NCBI RefSeq assembly: GCF_047345415.1
Contig: NZ_JBLFEP010000001.1
Span: 1 to 64,000 of the forward strand
DNA length: 64,000 nucleotides
From: Maribacter_C sp947494565
GTDB lineage: Bacteria; Bacteroidota; Bacteroidia; Flavobacteriales; Flavobacteriaceae
Direction of reading: 5' to 3'
Of the stretch, positions 1 to 8,372 are shown in pieces; within the stretch, counting starts at the first letter, position 1; every line of letters begins with the position of its first letter. The notes under the pieces were generated by a model. That model had not been told where the DNA came from, did not search any database, and saw nothing but the letters and a program-made list of their open reading frames with translations. The position numbers were made by a program, and so were the translations under genes.

Positions 1-2
1 AG

Positions 3-281
3 GAGCTCGGCTGCGAAGTGGTCAAGCTCTTTCCCGGCGATGTATACGGGCCCAAGTTCGTCAAGGGCGTCAGGGGCCCGCAGCCCTGGACCAGTATCAT
101 GCCCACCGGAGGGGTGTCCCCGAAAGAGGAAAATCTCAGGGAATGGTTCGACGCTGGGGTCACCTGTGTCGGCATGGGCTCAAAACTGATCAGTAAAACC
201 ATCCTGGAAAACCGGGATTTCCAAGGGTTGGAAAAAAAGGTGAAGGCAACACTCACCATTATCAAAAACATAAGAAGTTAA
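3..281 (+). CDS. eda: KDPG/KHG aldolase, C-terminal part (5' end outside window)
   Basis: The frame is open from the first bases, so the gene begins before the window; about 92 C-terminal residues are visible. Class I aldolases of this family cleave 2-keto-3-deoxy-6-phosphogluconate to pyruvate and glyceraldehyde-3-phosphate in the cytoplasm. The VKLFPG stretch matches the Schiff-base lysine strand, and IMPTGGV matches the phosphate-binding turn. The stop codon lies 6 bp before the NRAMP-like gene, so the two are probably cotranscribed. In marine flavobacteria this enzyme often ends uronate (for example alginate) breakdown; that role here is inference. Confidence 0.9.
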   Translation, partial: ELGCEVVKLFPGDVYGPKFVKGVRGPQPWTSIMPTGGVSPKEENLREWFDAGVTCVGMGSKLISKTILENRDFQGLEKKVKATLTIIKNIRS

Positions 282-287
282 TCCATA

Positions 288-1562
288 ATGGACCAAACCA
301 AGACAAGACAGTCAATTTTAAAGAAATTAATTGCCTTGGTACTGGCTTTTGGCCCTGGCATTTTCGCTATCGGTTATACCATTGGCACCGGAAGTGTAAC
401 CTCAATGATCGTTGCCGGAAGTACCTACGGCATGCAACTGCTATGGGTACTATTGCTAAGTTGTTTCTTTTCCGGCATCCTCATTTATGTATATGGCAAC
501 TACACCTTGATTACTGGCGAAACAGCGCTGTTCGCCTTCAAAAAACATTTGAAATGGGGCAGACTAATGGCCATTTTGATTATCATCGGAATTGCCTTTG
601 GGCAATGGAATTCACTGATGGGCATTATGGGTATCTCGGCCAATATCATATATGAGATATTTGCGATTTACGCGCCGCAAATTATCCCTTACAAATATGA
701 AACGGTCATTGGTATTGCCGTTGTGGTAACCGCTATCTTTTATGTTCTCCTTTTAGTAGGCAAGTACACTTTTTTTGAAAAAATCTTGGTCATTTTCGTA
801 ACGATAATGGGGCTTTCGTTCCTAATCTCACTTTTCTTGGTATACCCATTGCCTTCGGAAATAGTACAAGGCCTAGTACCGAGTATTCCTAAAGTAGCAG
901 GGGGCAAAATGCTAGTAGCCGCTTTTGTAGGAACAACCATGGCCGCTGCGACTTTTCTCTCCCGCCCCCTATTTGTTAAAGGCAAAGGCTGGACAATAAA
1001 AAACCTGCAGGAACAAAAAAAAGATGCCATAGTGGCCGCTACCCTAGTGTTTTTGATTAGTGCGGCAGTGATGGCCGTTGCATGTGGAGCGCTATTTCAT
1101 CAGGGCAAACCTGTTACCCAGGTTTTGGACATGGTCAACACCTTGGAACCTGTAGCGGGAAAATTTGCTCTGACCTTATTCTTTTTTGGAACTTTAAGTG
1201 CCGGACTTTCTTCGATTTTTCCGATTTTATTGATTGCTCCGATATTGATTTCGGATTTTCAATCAGGGGAGCTGGACACCAGCTCTAGACAATTTAAGGT
1301 GATAACCGCATTTGCTTGTTTATTCGCTTTGATCGTTCCCGTTTTTGGTTCAAATCCGGTAGAAATGCAGATTGTTTCCCAAATATTCAACGTTTTCGTA
1401 CTTCCGCTGGTGGTCATCGGCATACTGTTTTTGATTAACAATAAAAACCTCATGAAAGGATACAAAACCAGTATTTGGATCAATATAGCATTGGTGTTGG
1501 CATTCCTGTTTTCATGCGTGATTTCCTTTAACGGGGTGGGAGCGCTCCTAGAGTATCTATAG
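288..1562 (+). CDS. NRAMP-fold membrane transporter lacking canonical metal motifs
   Basis: A 424-residue inner-membrane protein with about eleven hydrophobic segments. The GPG...IGY start of segment 1 (residues 22-30) and the overall layout fit the NRAMP (SLC11) family, which normally imports Mn2+ or Fe2+ with protons. The metal-binding DPGN of helix 1 is replaced by TIGTGS around residues 31-36, and the MPHN of helix 6 by MAAA at 218-221. Classical divalent-metal transport is therefore doubtful. It follows the KDPG aldolase by 6 bp, so a substrate linked to sugar-acid metabolism is possible but unproven. Databases would probably still label it an NRAMP divalent metal transporter. Confidence 0.8.
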   Translation: MDQTKTRQSILKKLIALVLAFGPGIFAIGYTIGTGSVTSMIVAGSTYGMQLLWVLLLSCFFSGILIYVYGNYTLITGETALFAFKKHLKWGRLMAILIIIGIAFGQWNSLMGIMGISANIIYEIFAIYAPQIIPYKYETVIGIAVVVTAIFYVLLLVGKYTFFEKILVIFVTIMGLSFLISLFLVYPLPSEIVQGLVPSIPKVAGGKMLVAAFVGTTMAAATFLSRPLFVKGKGWTIKNLQEQKKDAIVAATLVFLISAAVMAVACGALFHQGKPVTQVLDMVNTLEPVAGKFALTLFFFGTLSAGLSSIFPILLIAPILISDFQSGELDTSSRQFKVITAFACLFALIVPVFGSNPVEMQIVSQIFNVFVLPLVVIGILFLINNKNLMKGYKTSIWINIALVLAFLFSCVISFNGVGALLEYL

Positions 1563-1661
1563 TTCTACCAGCGGTAGTATGGGGCAACCTCATTGTTAAA
1601 TCAATCTATCTTCTCTTTTCGTGTTGCCCAAAAATGCCCTATTTTTATGAAAATTTTCTAA

Positions 1662-3167
1662 ATGAGCACCAGAGACCAGTTTTTTTCCCACATCGAAAAA
1701 GGGTACACCACCAAGGGTGATTTTATTGTCATGGGCGCCGCCATGCTTGAGGGTGAAGCAGTTACCGATGCCTTGGTAAAAGTACCGCTCAAGACGCTCA
1801 ATCGCCATGGCCTAATTGCGGGAGCTACAGGAACGGGAAAAACCAAAACTTTGCAGGTACTGGCGGAAAATCTTTCCGATAAGGGTATTCCTGTATTGTT
1901 AATGGATTTGAAAGGTGATCTTAGCGGTATTGCCGAACCAAGTCCGGGACATCCGAAAATCGATGAGCGCCATGCCAAAATCGGAATTCCTTTCGAAGCT
2001 AAAAGTTTCCCGGTCGAAATACTGTCGTTAAGTGAGCAAGACGGAGTTAAATTAAGAGCAACGGTCTCGGAATTCGGACCTACCCTTCTTTCGAGAATTT
2101 TGGATTTGAGTACTACCCAAGAGGGAATTGTCGCTGTAGTGTTCAAATATTGCGATGACAACAAACTGCCCTTATTGGATCTCAAGGATTTCAAGAAAGT
2201 ACTGCAATATGCCACCGGTGCGGGCAAGAAAGAATTCACCGAAGAATACGGACGAATCTCTACCAGTTCAACCGGAACTATTCTCAGAAAGATCATCGAA
2301 TTAGAGCAACAAGGCGCAGAACTATTTTTTGGGGAAAAATCTTTTGAAGTCGATGATCTCACTCGAATCGACGAAAACGGAAGGGGATATATCAATATCA
2401 TTCGTCTGACCGATATTCAAGACCGCCCCAAATTGTTCTCTACCTTTATGTTGAGCCTATTGGCAGAGATTTACTCTACTTTTCCAGAACAAGGTGATAG
2501 TGATCGGCCCGAACTCATTCTTTTCATTGATGAGGCCCATCTCATATTTAACGAAGCCTCAAAGGCTTTGTTAGATCAAATTGAAAGTATAGTCAAATTG
2601 ATACGCTCAAAAGGTATAGGTCTATATTTCGTTACCCAAAACCCTACAGATGTGCCGAATGAGGTACTATCACAATTGGGCTTAAAGGTACAGCATGCGC
2701 TACGGGCGTTCACTGCAAGGGATCGAAAAGCCATAAAATTGACCGCCGAAAACTATCCGCTATCCGAATATTATGACACCAAGGATGTCTTGACTTCTTT
2801 AGGAATCGGGGAGGCATTGATATCCGCCCTAGATGAAAAGGGCAGGCCCACTCCCCTGGCGGCAACATTGCTCAGGGCTCCGATGAGTCGTATGGACGTA
2901 CTGACCGAAAGTGAATTGAAGTCGGTCATTACAAGCTCACAGCTTGTCAAAAAATACGGGGAGGTTATCGATAGGGAAAGTGCTTATGAAATCCTTAATG
3001 AAAAAATTGAAAAAGCCGAGACCCTGGCCGAAAAGGAAAAATCAAAGACAACCAGCCGAAAATCAACGAGCAGACGCAGCACCCGTCAAAACCCAGTAAT
3101 AAAAGTATTGACCAGTGCCACTTTCATCAGAGGGGTATTGGGTGTTCTAAAAAAAGTTTTGCGTTGA
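1662..3167 (+). CDS. HerA-like / DUF853 family ATPase
   Basis: A 501-residue cytoplasmic P-loop ATPase of the HerA/YjgR (DUF853) type. Walker A is GATGTGKT at residues 54-61 and Walker B LILFIDE at 285-291; an arginine-rich motor domain lies between and after them. The tail (about 445-501) is a charged, low-complexity Lys/Arg/Ser segment ending in a hydrophobic stretch, as is common in this family. Relatives are called helicases by homology to HerA, but the function of this branch is not established. A lipoprotein gene starts 42 bp downstream on the same strand. The ATG start is well supported because the family begins close to this point. Confidence 0.88.
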   Translation: MSTRDQFFSHIEKGYTTKGDFIVMGAAMLEGEAVTDALVKVPLKTLNRHGLIAGATGTGKTKTLQVLAENLSDKGIPVLLMDLKGDLSGIAEPSPGHPKIDERHAKIGIPFEAKSFPVEILSLSEQDGVKLRATVSEFGPTLLSRILDLSTTQEGIVAVVFKYCDDNKLPLLDLKDFKKVLQYATGAGKKEFTEEYGRISTSSTGTILRKIIELEQQGAELFFGEKSFEVDDLTRIDENGRGYINIIRLTDIQDRPKLFSTFMLSLLAEIYSTFPEQGDSDRPELILFIDEAHLIFNEASKALLDQIESIVKLIRSKGIGLYFVTQNPTDVPNEVLSQLGLKVQHALRAFTARDRKAIKLTAENYPLSEYYDTKDVLTSLGIGEALISALDEKGRPTPLAATLLRAPMSRMDVLTESELKSVITSSQLVKKYGEVIDRESAYEILNEKIEKAETLAEKEKSKTTSRKSTSRRSTRQNPVIKVLTSATFIRGVLGVLKKVLR

Positions 3168-3209
3168 CCTTGGTCAACATCACATTCATCAATCAGATTA
3201 CCATCATCA

Positions 3210-3767
3210 ATGAAAAAGGTTTTAATTTCAACACTAATGCTCTTTTTTGTGTTCGCAGGATGCAAAAAGGAAATTGACACCACCTATCTCATCACCAAAA
3301 ACAATGTCGGCAAACTCGAGAAAGGTAGTTTGACTCGGGATTTGGAAGTTATTTATGATCAAGATTCGATCGTTAAGGATACCGTAAAACTCTTTCAGGG
3401 TTTTGGGGCCACAAAAATCAAAGTGTATGAAAAAGGGGGAAGTCATCTACTTACGCTTACTCCATCTTCGGATAGTATTCCTACCATCGAAAACATCAAT
3501 ATTCGCGATTCGCGCTTTAAGACCGAAAATGGGATAGGAATAAATAGCACCTTCAAAGACATCAAGGAGAAATACACCATTAAAAAAGTACAGACCTCCC
3601 TCAATAATGTCGTCGTATTTGTAAAGAATAGTGACGTGTACTTCACCATCGATAAGAAGGAACTGCCGTCAAGTTTACGGTACGCCGCCAGTGTGAACAT
3701 CGAAGCTGTTCAGATACCTGATGATGCGAAAATTAAATACATGATGATCGGTTGGGAAACCCCGTAA
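3210..3767 (+). CDS. Hypothetical lipoprotein
   Basis: A 185-residue protein beginning with a lipoprotein signal (hydrophobic segment to residue 17, then AGC as lipobox with Cys18). The mature part has alternating beta-type stretches (LTRDLEVIYDQDSIV, GFGATKIKVYEKGG) and no motif I recognise. It is probably anchored in the outer or inner membrane facing the periplasm. It may share a transcript with the HerA-like gene 42 bp upstream. The stop codon is 2 nt from the stop of the convergent hxlR-type gene. Confidence 0.75.
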   Translation: MKKVLISTLMLFFVFAGCKKEIDTTYLITKNNVGKLEKGSLTRDLEVIYDQDSIVKDTVKLFQGFGATKIKVYEKGGSHLLTLTPSSDSIPTIENINIRDSRFKTENGIGINSTFKDIKEKYTIKKVQTSLNNVVVFVKNSDVYFTIDKKELPSSLRYAASVNIEAVQIPDDAKIKYMMIGWETP

Positions 3768-3769
3768 AT

Positions 3770-4195
3770 TCATGTGCCGTTCGCTTTGAACTTCCGGCGA
3801 TTCTTAATGACGGTGTCACCATGGGAAGTTGCCCATTCGGTCAATTCCAATAGTTTGGTCAGATACGAGTATCCGAAATCGGTCAACTGATACTCCACAC
3901 GAATCGGCACCTCAGGATACATCGTTCTTGAGAGGTACCCATCAGATTCCAACATTTTCAAACGCTCACTAAGTACTTTGTTCGAAATTCCGTACACATA
4001 CTTTTTAAGCTTATTGAACCGCAACACCGGAAAATAGCCTAGATATAGTATAATTAGAATGCTCCATTTGTCAGAAGCTAACGCCATGACATCTCGAATC
4101 GGACAATATGTGGCCGTTTTTAAATCGATATGGCCGAACATTTTTTTTAATTTTCTGGCCGCCTTAAGTTTTTGATTCTCAGTAATAGTTTCCAT
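3770..4195 (-). CDS. HxlR-family winged-helix transcriptional regulator
   Basis: A 141-residue DNA-binding protein. The core CPIRDVMALASDKWSILI (around residues 31-48) is the HxlR signature, with the helix-turn-helix and wing around VLSERLKMLESDGYLSR. The cysteine in CPIRD is where redox-sensing members of the family react with quinones or oxidants. The gene is divergent from the hydrolase/VOC pair, and the 108-bp gap contains a strong palindrome (4273-4291). This suggests that it controls those genes and possibly itself. The inducer is unknown. Confidence 0.88.
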   Translation of the reverse strand: METITENQKLKAARKLKKMFGHIDLKTATYCPIRDVMALASDKWSILIILYLGYFPVLRFNKLKKYVYGISNKVLSERLKMLESDGYLSRTMYPEVPIRVEYQLTDFGYSYLTKLLELTEWATSHGDTVIKNRRKFKANGT

Positions 4196-4248
4196 AACGA
4201 TACTTAATTCGAGTTACGAAACCTCTTTCAAATTAAAGAAAGAAGCCC

Positions 4249-4256
4249 TAATTTTG
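4249..4256 (+). promoter_or_regulatory. Probable -7 promoter box of the hydrolase/VOC operon
   Basis: TAATTTTG matches the Bacteroidota -7 consensus TAnnTTTG exactly. At the expected N19 distance upstream the -33 element reads TTC instead of TTG. The start codon of the hydrolase gene is 48 bp downstream. The palindromic operator at 4273-4291 would lie just after the transcription start. Confidence 0.45.
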
Positions 4257-4272
4257 GTATTATTTAATGACC

Positions 4273-4291
4273 AAGTTACTTAAAGTAACTT
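4273..4291. promoter_or_regulatory. Palindromic operator candidate for the HxlR regulator
   Basis: AAGTTACT and AGTAACTT form perfect 8-bp inverted arms around a 3-bp centre. The site is between the divergent hxlR-type and hydrolase genes, immediately after the predicted transcription start of the latter. A further half-site-like AGTTAC occurs at 4212-4217 close to the regulator start codon. Dimeric HxlR proteins bind such palindromes; assignment to this regulator is inference from position. Confidence 0.55.
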
Positions 4292-4303
4292 ATAATTCAA
4301 AAT

Positions 4304-5209
4304 ATGAAAAACATCGCACGTATCTACGGCATCTATTTTAACCTACTTGCCCTTTTTTCAAAACGAAAAGCCGCTGAAAAAGCATTCCAACTCTTTTGCA
4401 CTATTCGTAAGGGAAGAGTCTCGGAACAACAAGAAGATTACTTAGAAGCTGCTAATTATGAAACACTAGAAATTGCCGACCACATCATTCGAACCTATAA
4501 GTGGAATGGGGAAAAAGAAACCGTTCTACTCGTGCATGGTTGGGAAAGCAATTCGTTTCGTTGGCGTAATCTGATTACAAAATTAACGGAAGCCAATTTT
4601 AATGTAATCGCCTTTGATGCACCGGCACATGGACATTCTTCGGGTGCACACTTGTATGTCCCCCTTTATTCCGAGGTGCTACAACACCTCATCGAGCGCT
4701 ATAGGCCTCAAATGGTCATAGGGCATTCGGTCGGTGGCATGACGACCCTTTATAACGAATACCGGCATAACAATTTGTTTATAGAAAAAATGGTCACCAT
4801 TGCCTCACCTTCGGAGTTTTATGAAATTATGGCCGACTATCAAGATATACTCCAATTCAACGATACCGTTTTGAGCGCTCTGGACGCCTATATCCTTGAT
4901 CGATTCGGATTTCGCATACGCGATTTCTCTACCTCTGAGTATGTAAGGTCCAATACGAAGAAAGGCCTGTTGTTTCATGACCGGTTGGACAAAGTCACAC
5001 CCTATCACGCCTCTGAGAAAGTACATGCTAGTTGGGAAGGCAGCCAATTGGTCAGCACAGAGGGGTTAGGTCATTCGATGCACCAAGAAGAAGTAAACAA
5101 CCAAATCATAGATTTTCTGAATTCGGAGGAAAGGGGTAAATTTACCGCAAAGGGGCATTCAGCGGAAACATCGCTAGCCTCTGATTCACCAACGGTAAAA
5201 AACAGTTAA
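4304..5209 (+). CDS. Alpha/beta-hydrolase
   Basis: A 301-residue hydrolase without a signal peptide. Visible features are the oxyanion region LLVHGWE near residues 75-81, the nucleophile elbow GHSVGG with Ser142, a candidate acid in HDRLDKVTP (Asp229) and the catalytic His257 in GLGHSMH. The substrate cannot be told; relatives include esterases, lactonases and C-C hydrolases. The gene ends 2 bp before the VOC gene, so they form an operon. The divergent HxlR regulator and its palindrome suggest induction by a reactive or aromatic compound. The last 35 residues are low complexity. Confidence 0.85.
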   Translation: MKNIARIYGIYFNLLALFSKRKAAEKAFQLFCTIRKGRVSEQQEDYLEAANYETLEIADHIIRTYKWNGEKETVLLVHGWESNSFRWRNLITKLTEANFNVIAFDAPAHGHSSGAHLYVPLYSEVLQHLIERYRPQMVIGHSVGGMTTLYNEYRHNNLFIEKMVTIASPSEFYEIMADYQDILQFNDTVLSALDAYILDRFGFRIRDFSTSEYVRSNTKKGLLFHDRLDKVTPYHASEKVHASWEGSQLVSTEGLGHSMHQEEVNNQIIDFLNSEERGKFTAKGHSAETSLASDSPTVKNS

Positions 5210-5211
5210 TC

Positions 5212-5637
5212 ATGCCAAATGTAAGTCCCTTTCACATCGCCATACCCGTTCATAATTTGGATGAGTGTCGTACCTTTTATCGCGAGGTACTTGAATGTGA
5301 AGAAGGACGTAGTAGTGACCATTGGGTAGATTTCAATCTTTTCGGTCATCAATTGGTGATTCATTTTAAACCCAAGAAAGAAGCCGCGGAACTGCATCAC
5401 AATCCGGTGGACGGTCATGATGTACCCGTACCCCATTATGGGGTGGTACTTCCTTGGGAAACTTTTCAAACCTTTGCCAAGCAACTGCGATCCAAGGGAA
5501 TTGAATTTATCATCGAGCCTTACGTGCGTTTTAAGGGACAACCAGGTGAACAAGCCACCATGTTCTTTAAAGACCCAGCTGGTAATGCACTCGAATTCAA
5601 AGCCTTTCAAGACATGGGGCAGTTATTCGCGAAATAA
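5212..5637 (+). CDS. VOC-family (glyoxalase/dioxygenase-like) protein
   Basis: A 141-residue protein with the two paired beta-alpha-beta-beta-beta modules of the vicinal oxygen chelate fold. It starts with FHIAIPVHNLDECRTFY (metal-ligand type His near residue 8) and ends with the FFKDPAGNALEFKAF motif carrying a Glu ligand. Such proteins act as dioxygenases, lyases or resistance proteins; this one has no assigned substrate. It lies 2 bp after the hydrolase gene and is almost certainly cotranscribed and HxlR-controlled. Its stop is 2 nt from that of the convergent aldo/keto reductase. Confidence 0.87.
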   Translation: MPNVSPFHIAIPVHNLDECRTFYREVLECEEGRSSDHWVDFNLFGHQLVIHFKPKKEAAELHHNPVDGHDVPVPHYGVVLPWETFQTFAKQLRSKGIEFIIEPYVRFKGQPGEQATMFFKDPAGNALEFKAFQDMGQLFAK

Positions 5638-5639
5638 GC

Positions 5640-6611
5640 CTACTGCGACCATTCCGTCGGTGTACGATCCCAACGGTGCTTTTTGAGTTCTTGATGCAGT
5701 TCGGTCGACAACCCTTGCCCATCGCCCGTAGCTACATTGGCCAAAACATTTCTTTCCTTCCGCATTCCCGGAATTATGGTACTAACGGTGGAGTTCATGG
5801 TAATGAAACGCAATGCCATTTCGGCCATGGTCATTCCCTCAGGAATTAGGGGGCGAAGTGCATCGGCATGTTCTACACTTGAGTTCAAGTTCTCGGGAAC
5901 AAAATAAGTACCTCGCCAGTCCCCTTCCGGAAAGACGGTTTCCTTTGTGATATTTCCTGTCAAGGTACCTTCATCAAAGGGTACCCGGGCAATGACCCCG
6001 ATATTCAGTTCATCACATAAAGGAAAAAGAACATCTTCAGGGTTTTGGTCAAAAATATTGTAAATGACCTGAACGGCATCCAACATTCCCGTTTTCAGGG
6101 CCTCGATTCCATTTTCAGGCTCCCATCGATTGACACTGATGCCCATCGCTGCAATTTTTCCTGAGGATTTAAGCTCTTCTATCGCGCGTTGCCATTCTTC
6201 GCGCTGGCTCCAACCATCGTCCCATGTATGAAATTGCATCAAATCGATTTGTTCCAGACCAAGATTTTTTAAGGTCTTCTCGGTATACTCCATAATATGC
6301 GCAGCCGGATAGGAATCTTCAAAAGCATACTCGGGCTTTGCAGGCCATTGAAAATTCTTCGGTGGAATTTTGCTGGCAGTATACAGTTTTTTCGACGGAT
6401 GTCTTCTGACCAATTGTCCGAGGAGTTCCTCACTATGACCTTCGCCATACCCCCAAGCGGTATCAAAAAAGGTCACTCCATGCTCCACAGCGAGGTCTAA
6501 ACTCTTCGCGGACTGTATATCGCTACTTTCGGTCCATCCGGCCATACCCCACATGCCATATCCTATTTCACTGACTTTCCAGCTAGTTTTCCCAAATTTT
6601 CTGTATTCCAT
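5640..6611 (-). CDS. Aldo/keto reductase
   Basis: A 323-residue NADPH-dependent oxidoreductase of the AKR superfamily with a TIM-barrel fold. The catalytic tetrad is recognisable: Asp50 and Tyr55 in FFDTAWGYGEG, Lys81 in YTASK and His128 in MQFHTW. The protein is cytoplasmic and the substrate is unknown. It is the last gene of a tight minus-strand cluster and begins 1 bp after the stop of the small membrane protein gene. Confidence 0.92.
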   Translation of the reverse strand: MEYRKFGKTSWKVSEIGYGMWGMAGWTESSDIQSAKSLDLAVEHGVTFFDTAWGYGEGHSEELLGQLVRRHPSKKLYTASKIPPKNFQWPAKPEYAFEDSYPAAHIMEYTEKTLKNLGLEQIDLMQFHTWDDGWSQREEWQRAIEELKSSGKIAAMGISVNRWEPENGIEALKTGMLDAVQVIYNIFDQNPEDVLFPLCDELNIGVIARVPFDEGTLTGNITKETVFPEGDWRGTYFVPENLNSSVEHADALRPLIPEGMTMAEMALRFITMNSTVSTIIPGMRKERNVLANVATGDGQGLSTELHQELKKHRWDRTPTEWSQ

Positions 6612-6612
6612 T

Positions 6613-6801
6613 CTAATTCCCTTTTTTAATAAATTTTTCTTTAAGCACTAAAAAAACTCCATATACTAGTCCGAAGAGTAATCCTTTCATTACTTTCTCA
6701 ATCCATATTTCTTGACCATAACTACCTTCCAGTATTACGGAAATAATCACGAACAGTACCGCACCGACTATAGCTTGAACGACTATCTTTTTCAATTCCA
6801 T
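6613..6801 (-). CDS. Small membrane protein (hypothetical)
   Basis: About 62 residues with two hydrophobic segments (AIVGAVLFVIISVIL and GLLFGLVYGVFLVL) flanking a short charged loop, ending in a basic tail. I start it at the ATG at 6801, 4 nt after the upstream esterase gene; a longer version from the ATG at 6825 would overlap that gene by 20 bp. No family is recognised. Its place inside the esterase/AKR cluster suggests co-expression. Confidence 0.6.
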   Translation of the reverse strand: MELKKIVVQAIVGAVLFVIISVILEGSYGQEIWIEKVMKGLLFGLVYGVFLVLKEKFIKKGN

Positions 6802-6805
6802 TAGC

Positions 6806-7663
6806 TCAGTATTGATGAAATGCATCGGAAACGAATTCTAAAACCGAAGGCAAGGCTTCTCGCCAGTACGTCCAACTGTGGCGGCCATCACGCACCCGAT
6901 ATTCATGAGGTATCTCCTTTTTCTTCATAGAAATATGAACGAGACTGTTTCCTTCATAGAGAAAATCATCATCTCCACAATCGATATACCAGCGAACGGA
7001 TTTCACATCGGCCACCGGTACGGTTTCAAGCAACTCCAACACATTGTGCCGTTCAAAATAGGTTTTCAATTCTGCCTTGGAATACGCTTCCTTGTACCAT
7101 TTCATCCGATCTTCCAACTCTTTCATGGTCAATGGTCCTATATAGGCACTCAGGGGACATGCCGATGAAAACAATTCAGGATGGTGAAGAGCATACATAA
7201 ACGAACCTCCCCCGCCCATAGAAAGTCCGGCGACGGCCCGATATCTCTTTTCTGATTTGATACGGTATTTCTTTTCAACATGGGGCATGAGCTCTTCGAA
7301 GAAAAAGTCCTCGTACTTCCAATCCCCAGCGTTGAAATACCCCATTCGACCCGTATCTGCATCTGGCATAACTATAATCATTGGCGTAGCCGTACCATCT
7401 TTTATGGCAGCATCCGTAATGCGTAACACTTCCCCGAATTGCACCCAACCCGTGTGATCATCGGTTGCACCGTGCAGCAGGTAGAGTACCGGATAGCTGC
7501 GTTCTGAGGTTTCATAATCTGGAGGTAAATACACTGCATACTTCCGTTCCATTTTCAAAATTTCACTTTTCATAGAAAGGTTATCAAATACTTTTCCATG
7601 TTGTGCTTGCAACCCAACGGAGGCGGCGAACATGATGACGAACATCAAAACAAACTTTTTCAT
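6806..7663 (-). CDS. Secreted esterase (esterase D / CE1-like, PF00756 type)
   Basis: A 285-residue protein with a Sec signal peptide (cleavage near AQA/QHG, about residue 20). The body is an esterase-D/antigen-85-type alpha/beta hydrolase. It has YPVLYLLHG as the oxyanion strand, GLSMGG with nucleophile Ser148, an acidic loop DCGDDD at 228-233 and His262 in GRHSW. Relatives remove acetyl or feruloyl groups from plant and algal polysaccharides or hydrolyse other esters. Location is periplasmic or extracellular. It lies within a minus-strand cluster that contains a second, larger esterase. Confidence 0.85.
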   Translation of the reverse strand: MKKFVLMFVIMFAASVGLQAQHGKVFDNLSMKSEILKMERKYAVYLPPDYETSERSYPVLYLLHGATDDHTGWVQFGEVLRITDAAIKDGTATPMIIVMPDADTGRMGYFNAGDWKYEDFFFEELMPHVEKKYRIKSEKRYRAVAGLSMGGGGSFMYALHHPELFSSACPLSAYIGPLTMKELEDRMKWYKEAYSKAELKTYFERHNVLELLETVPVADVKSVRWYIDCGDDDFLYEGNSLVHISMKKKEIPHEYRVRDGRHSWTYWREALPSVLEFVSDAFHQY

Positions 7664-7736
7664 TGATCTCTTCTTTACTCAATTATTGACATTAGTTGAT
7701 CCGTTCTGGATTCGATGGTCTCCGCCATAAATGGCA

Positions 7737-8369
7737 TCAAGCCAAATTGATCCCTTTTCGCTTCACCCAGAAATAAGCAAAAATGATATTTGGGACCCAA
7801 CATAACCAGGCAACTAGTCGATACGCAGGAATAAACGACCCAAAAGCTATCGTTAGCAATGGCAACCACAACCTTAGGGTAACCGCGGCAAAACAAGCAG
7901 CATAACTATAGATCATATAGGCCTGATGCTTATCGACATCTCCTTTCTTGACCGCGCGATAGGCCATCATAGTAAAGTAGAGCCATACCACTCCCAAACA
8001 CAAAAACCCAATTTGTGCAATAGGTCCTCCCGTGGCGTAAACCGCAATAAAAACCCCGCACAAACCACTTACGGCGACAGCTCCTACATATATTTTACCT
8101 ATCAGGCGGTGCCGTTTTAAATTGGTATTCCGAAATCGCTTACTGAACTGAGGCCATCCTACAAACAGGGCAAGGCCCCCAAAAACGACATGGCCATAGA
8201 AACCTGTATTCCAAACGATACTGCCCAATAATTCCTCATTCTTGGAAAGTCGAAGACCCACTTCAACATCGTCAAAGGCATAATAGATATACATCAGCGG
8301 GTAGAGGCTTACCCCGATAGCCAAAAAAGCAAAAACAAACCAAGCGACCTTATTTGTAGTATTCCCCAT
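7737..8369 (-). CDS. DUF2306-like integral membrane protein
   Basis: A 210-residue protein with about six hydrophobic segments. Conserved-looking polar residues are WNTGFYGHVVFGG (His near residue 59) and LKRHRLIGKIYVG in a loop, followed by DKHQAYMIYSYA. These histidine-bearing patterns resemble the DUF2306 family, whose function is not established. It starts 3 bp after the large esterase gene and is followed 73 bp later by the second esterase gene. Membrane topology is inferred from hydrophobicity only. Confidence 0.75.
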   Translation of the reverse strand: MGNTTNKVAWFVFAFLAIGVSLYPLMYIYYAFDDVEVGLRLSKNEELLGSIVWNTGFYGHVVFGGLALFVGWPQFSKRFRNTNLKRHRLIGKIYVGAVAVSGLCGVFIAVYATGGPIAQIGFLCLGVVWLYFTMMAYRAVKKGDVDKHQAYMIYSYAACFAAVTLRLWLPLLTIAFGSFIPAYRLVAWLCWVPNIIFAYFWVKRKGINLA

Positions 8370-8372
8370 GAC

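Noticed and set aside
1581..1630. GGGCAAC/GTTGCCC inverted repeat before the HerA-like gene, considered as a terminator or operator
   Set aside because: The arms are 7 bp and about 36 bp apart with no T-run; too weak to call.
1658..2401. Long minus-strand frame (247 codons) opposite the HerA-like gene
   Set aside because: Entirely antisense to a gene with clear Walker motifs; Ser/Pro-rich shadow translation.
7675..7896. 73-codon minus-strand frame overlapping the DUF2306 gene
   Set aside because: It lies mainly inside the DUF2306 gene in another frame and its sequence is unlike a folded protein.
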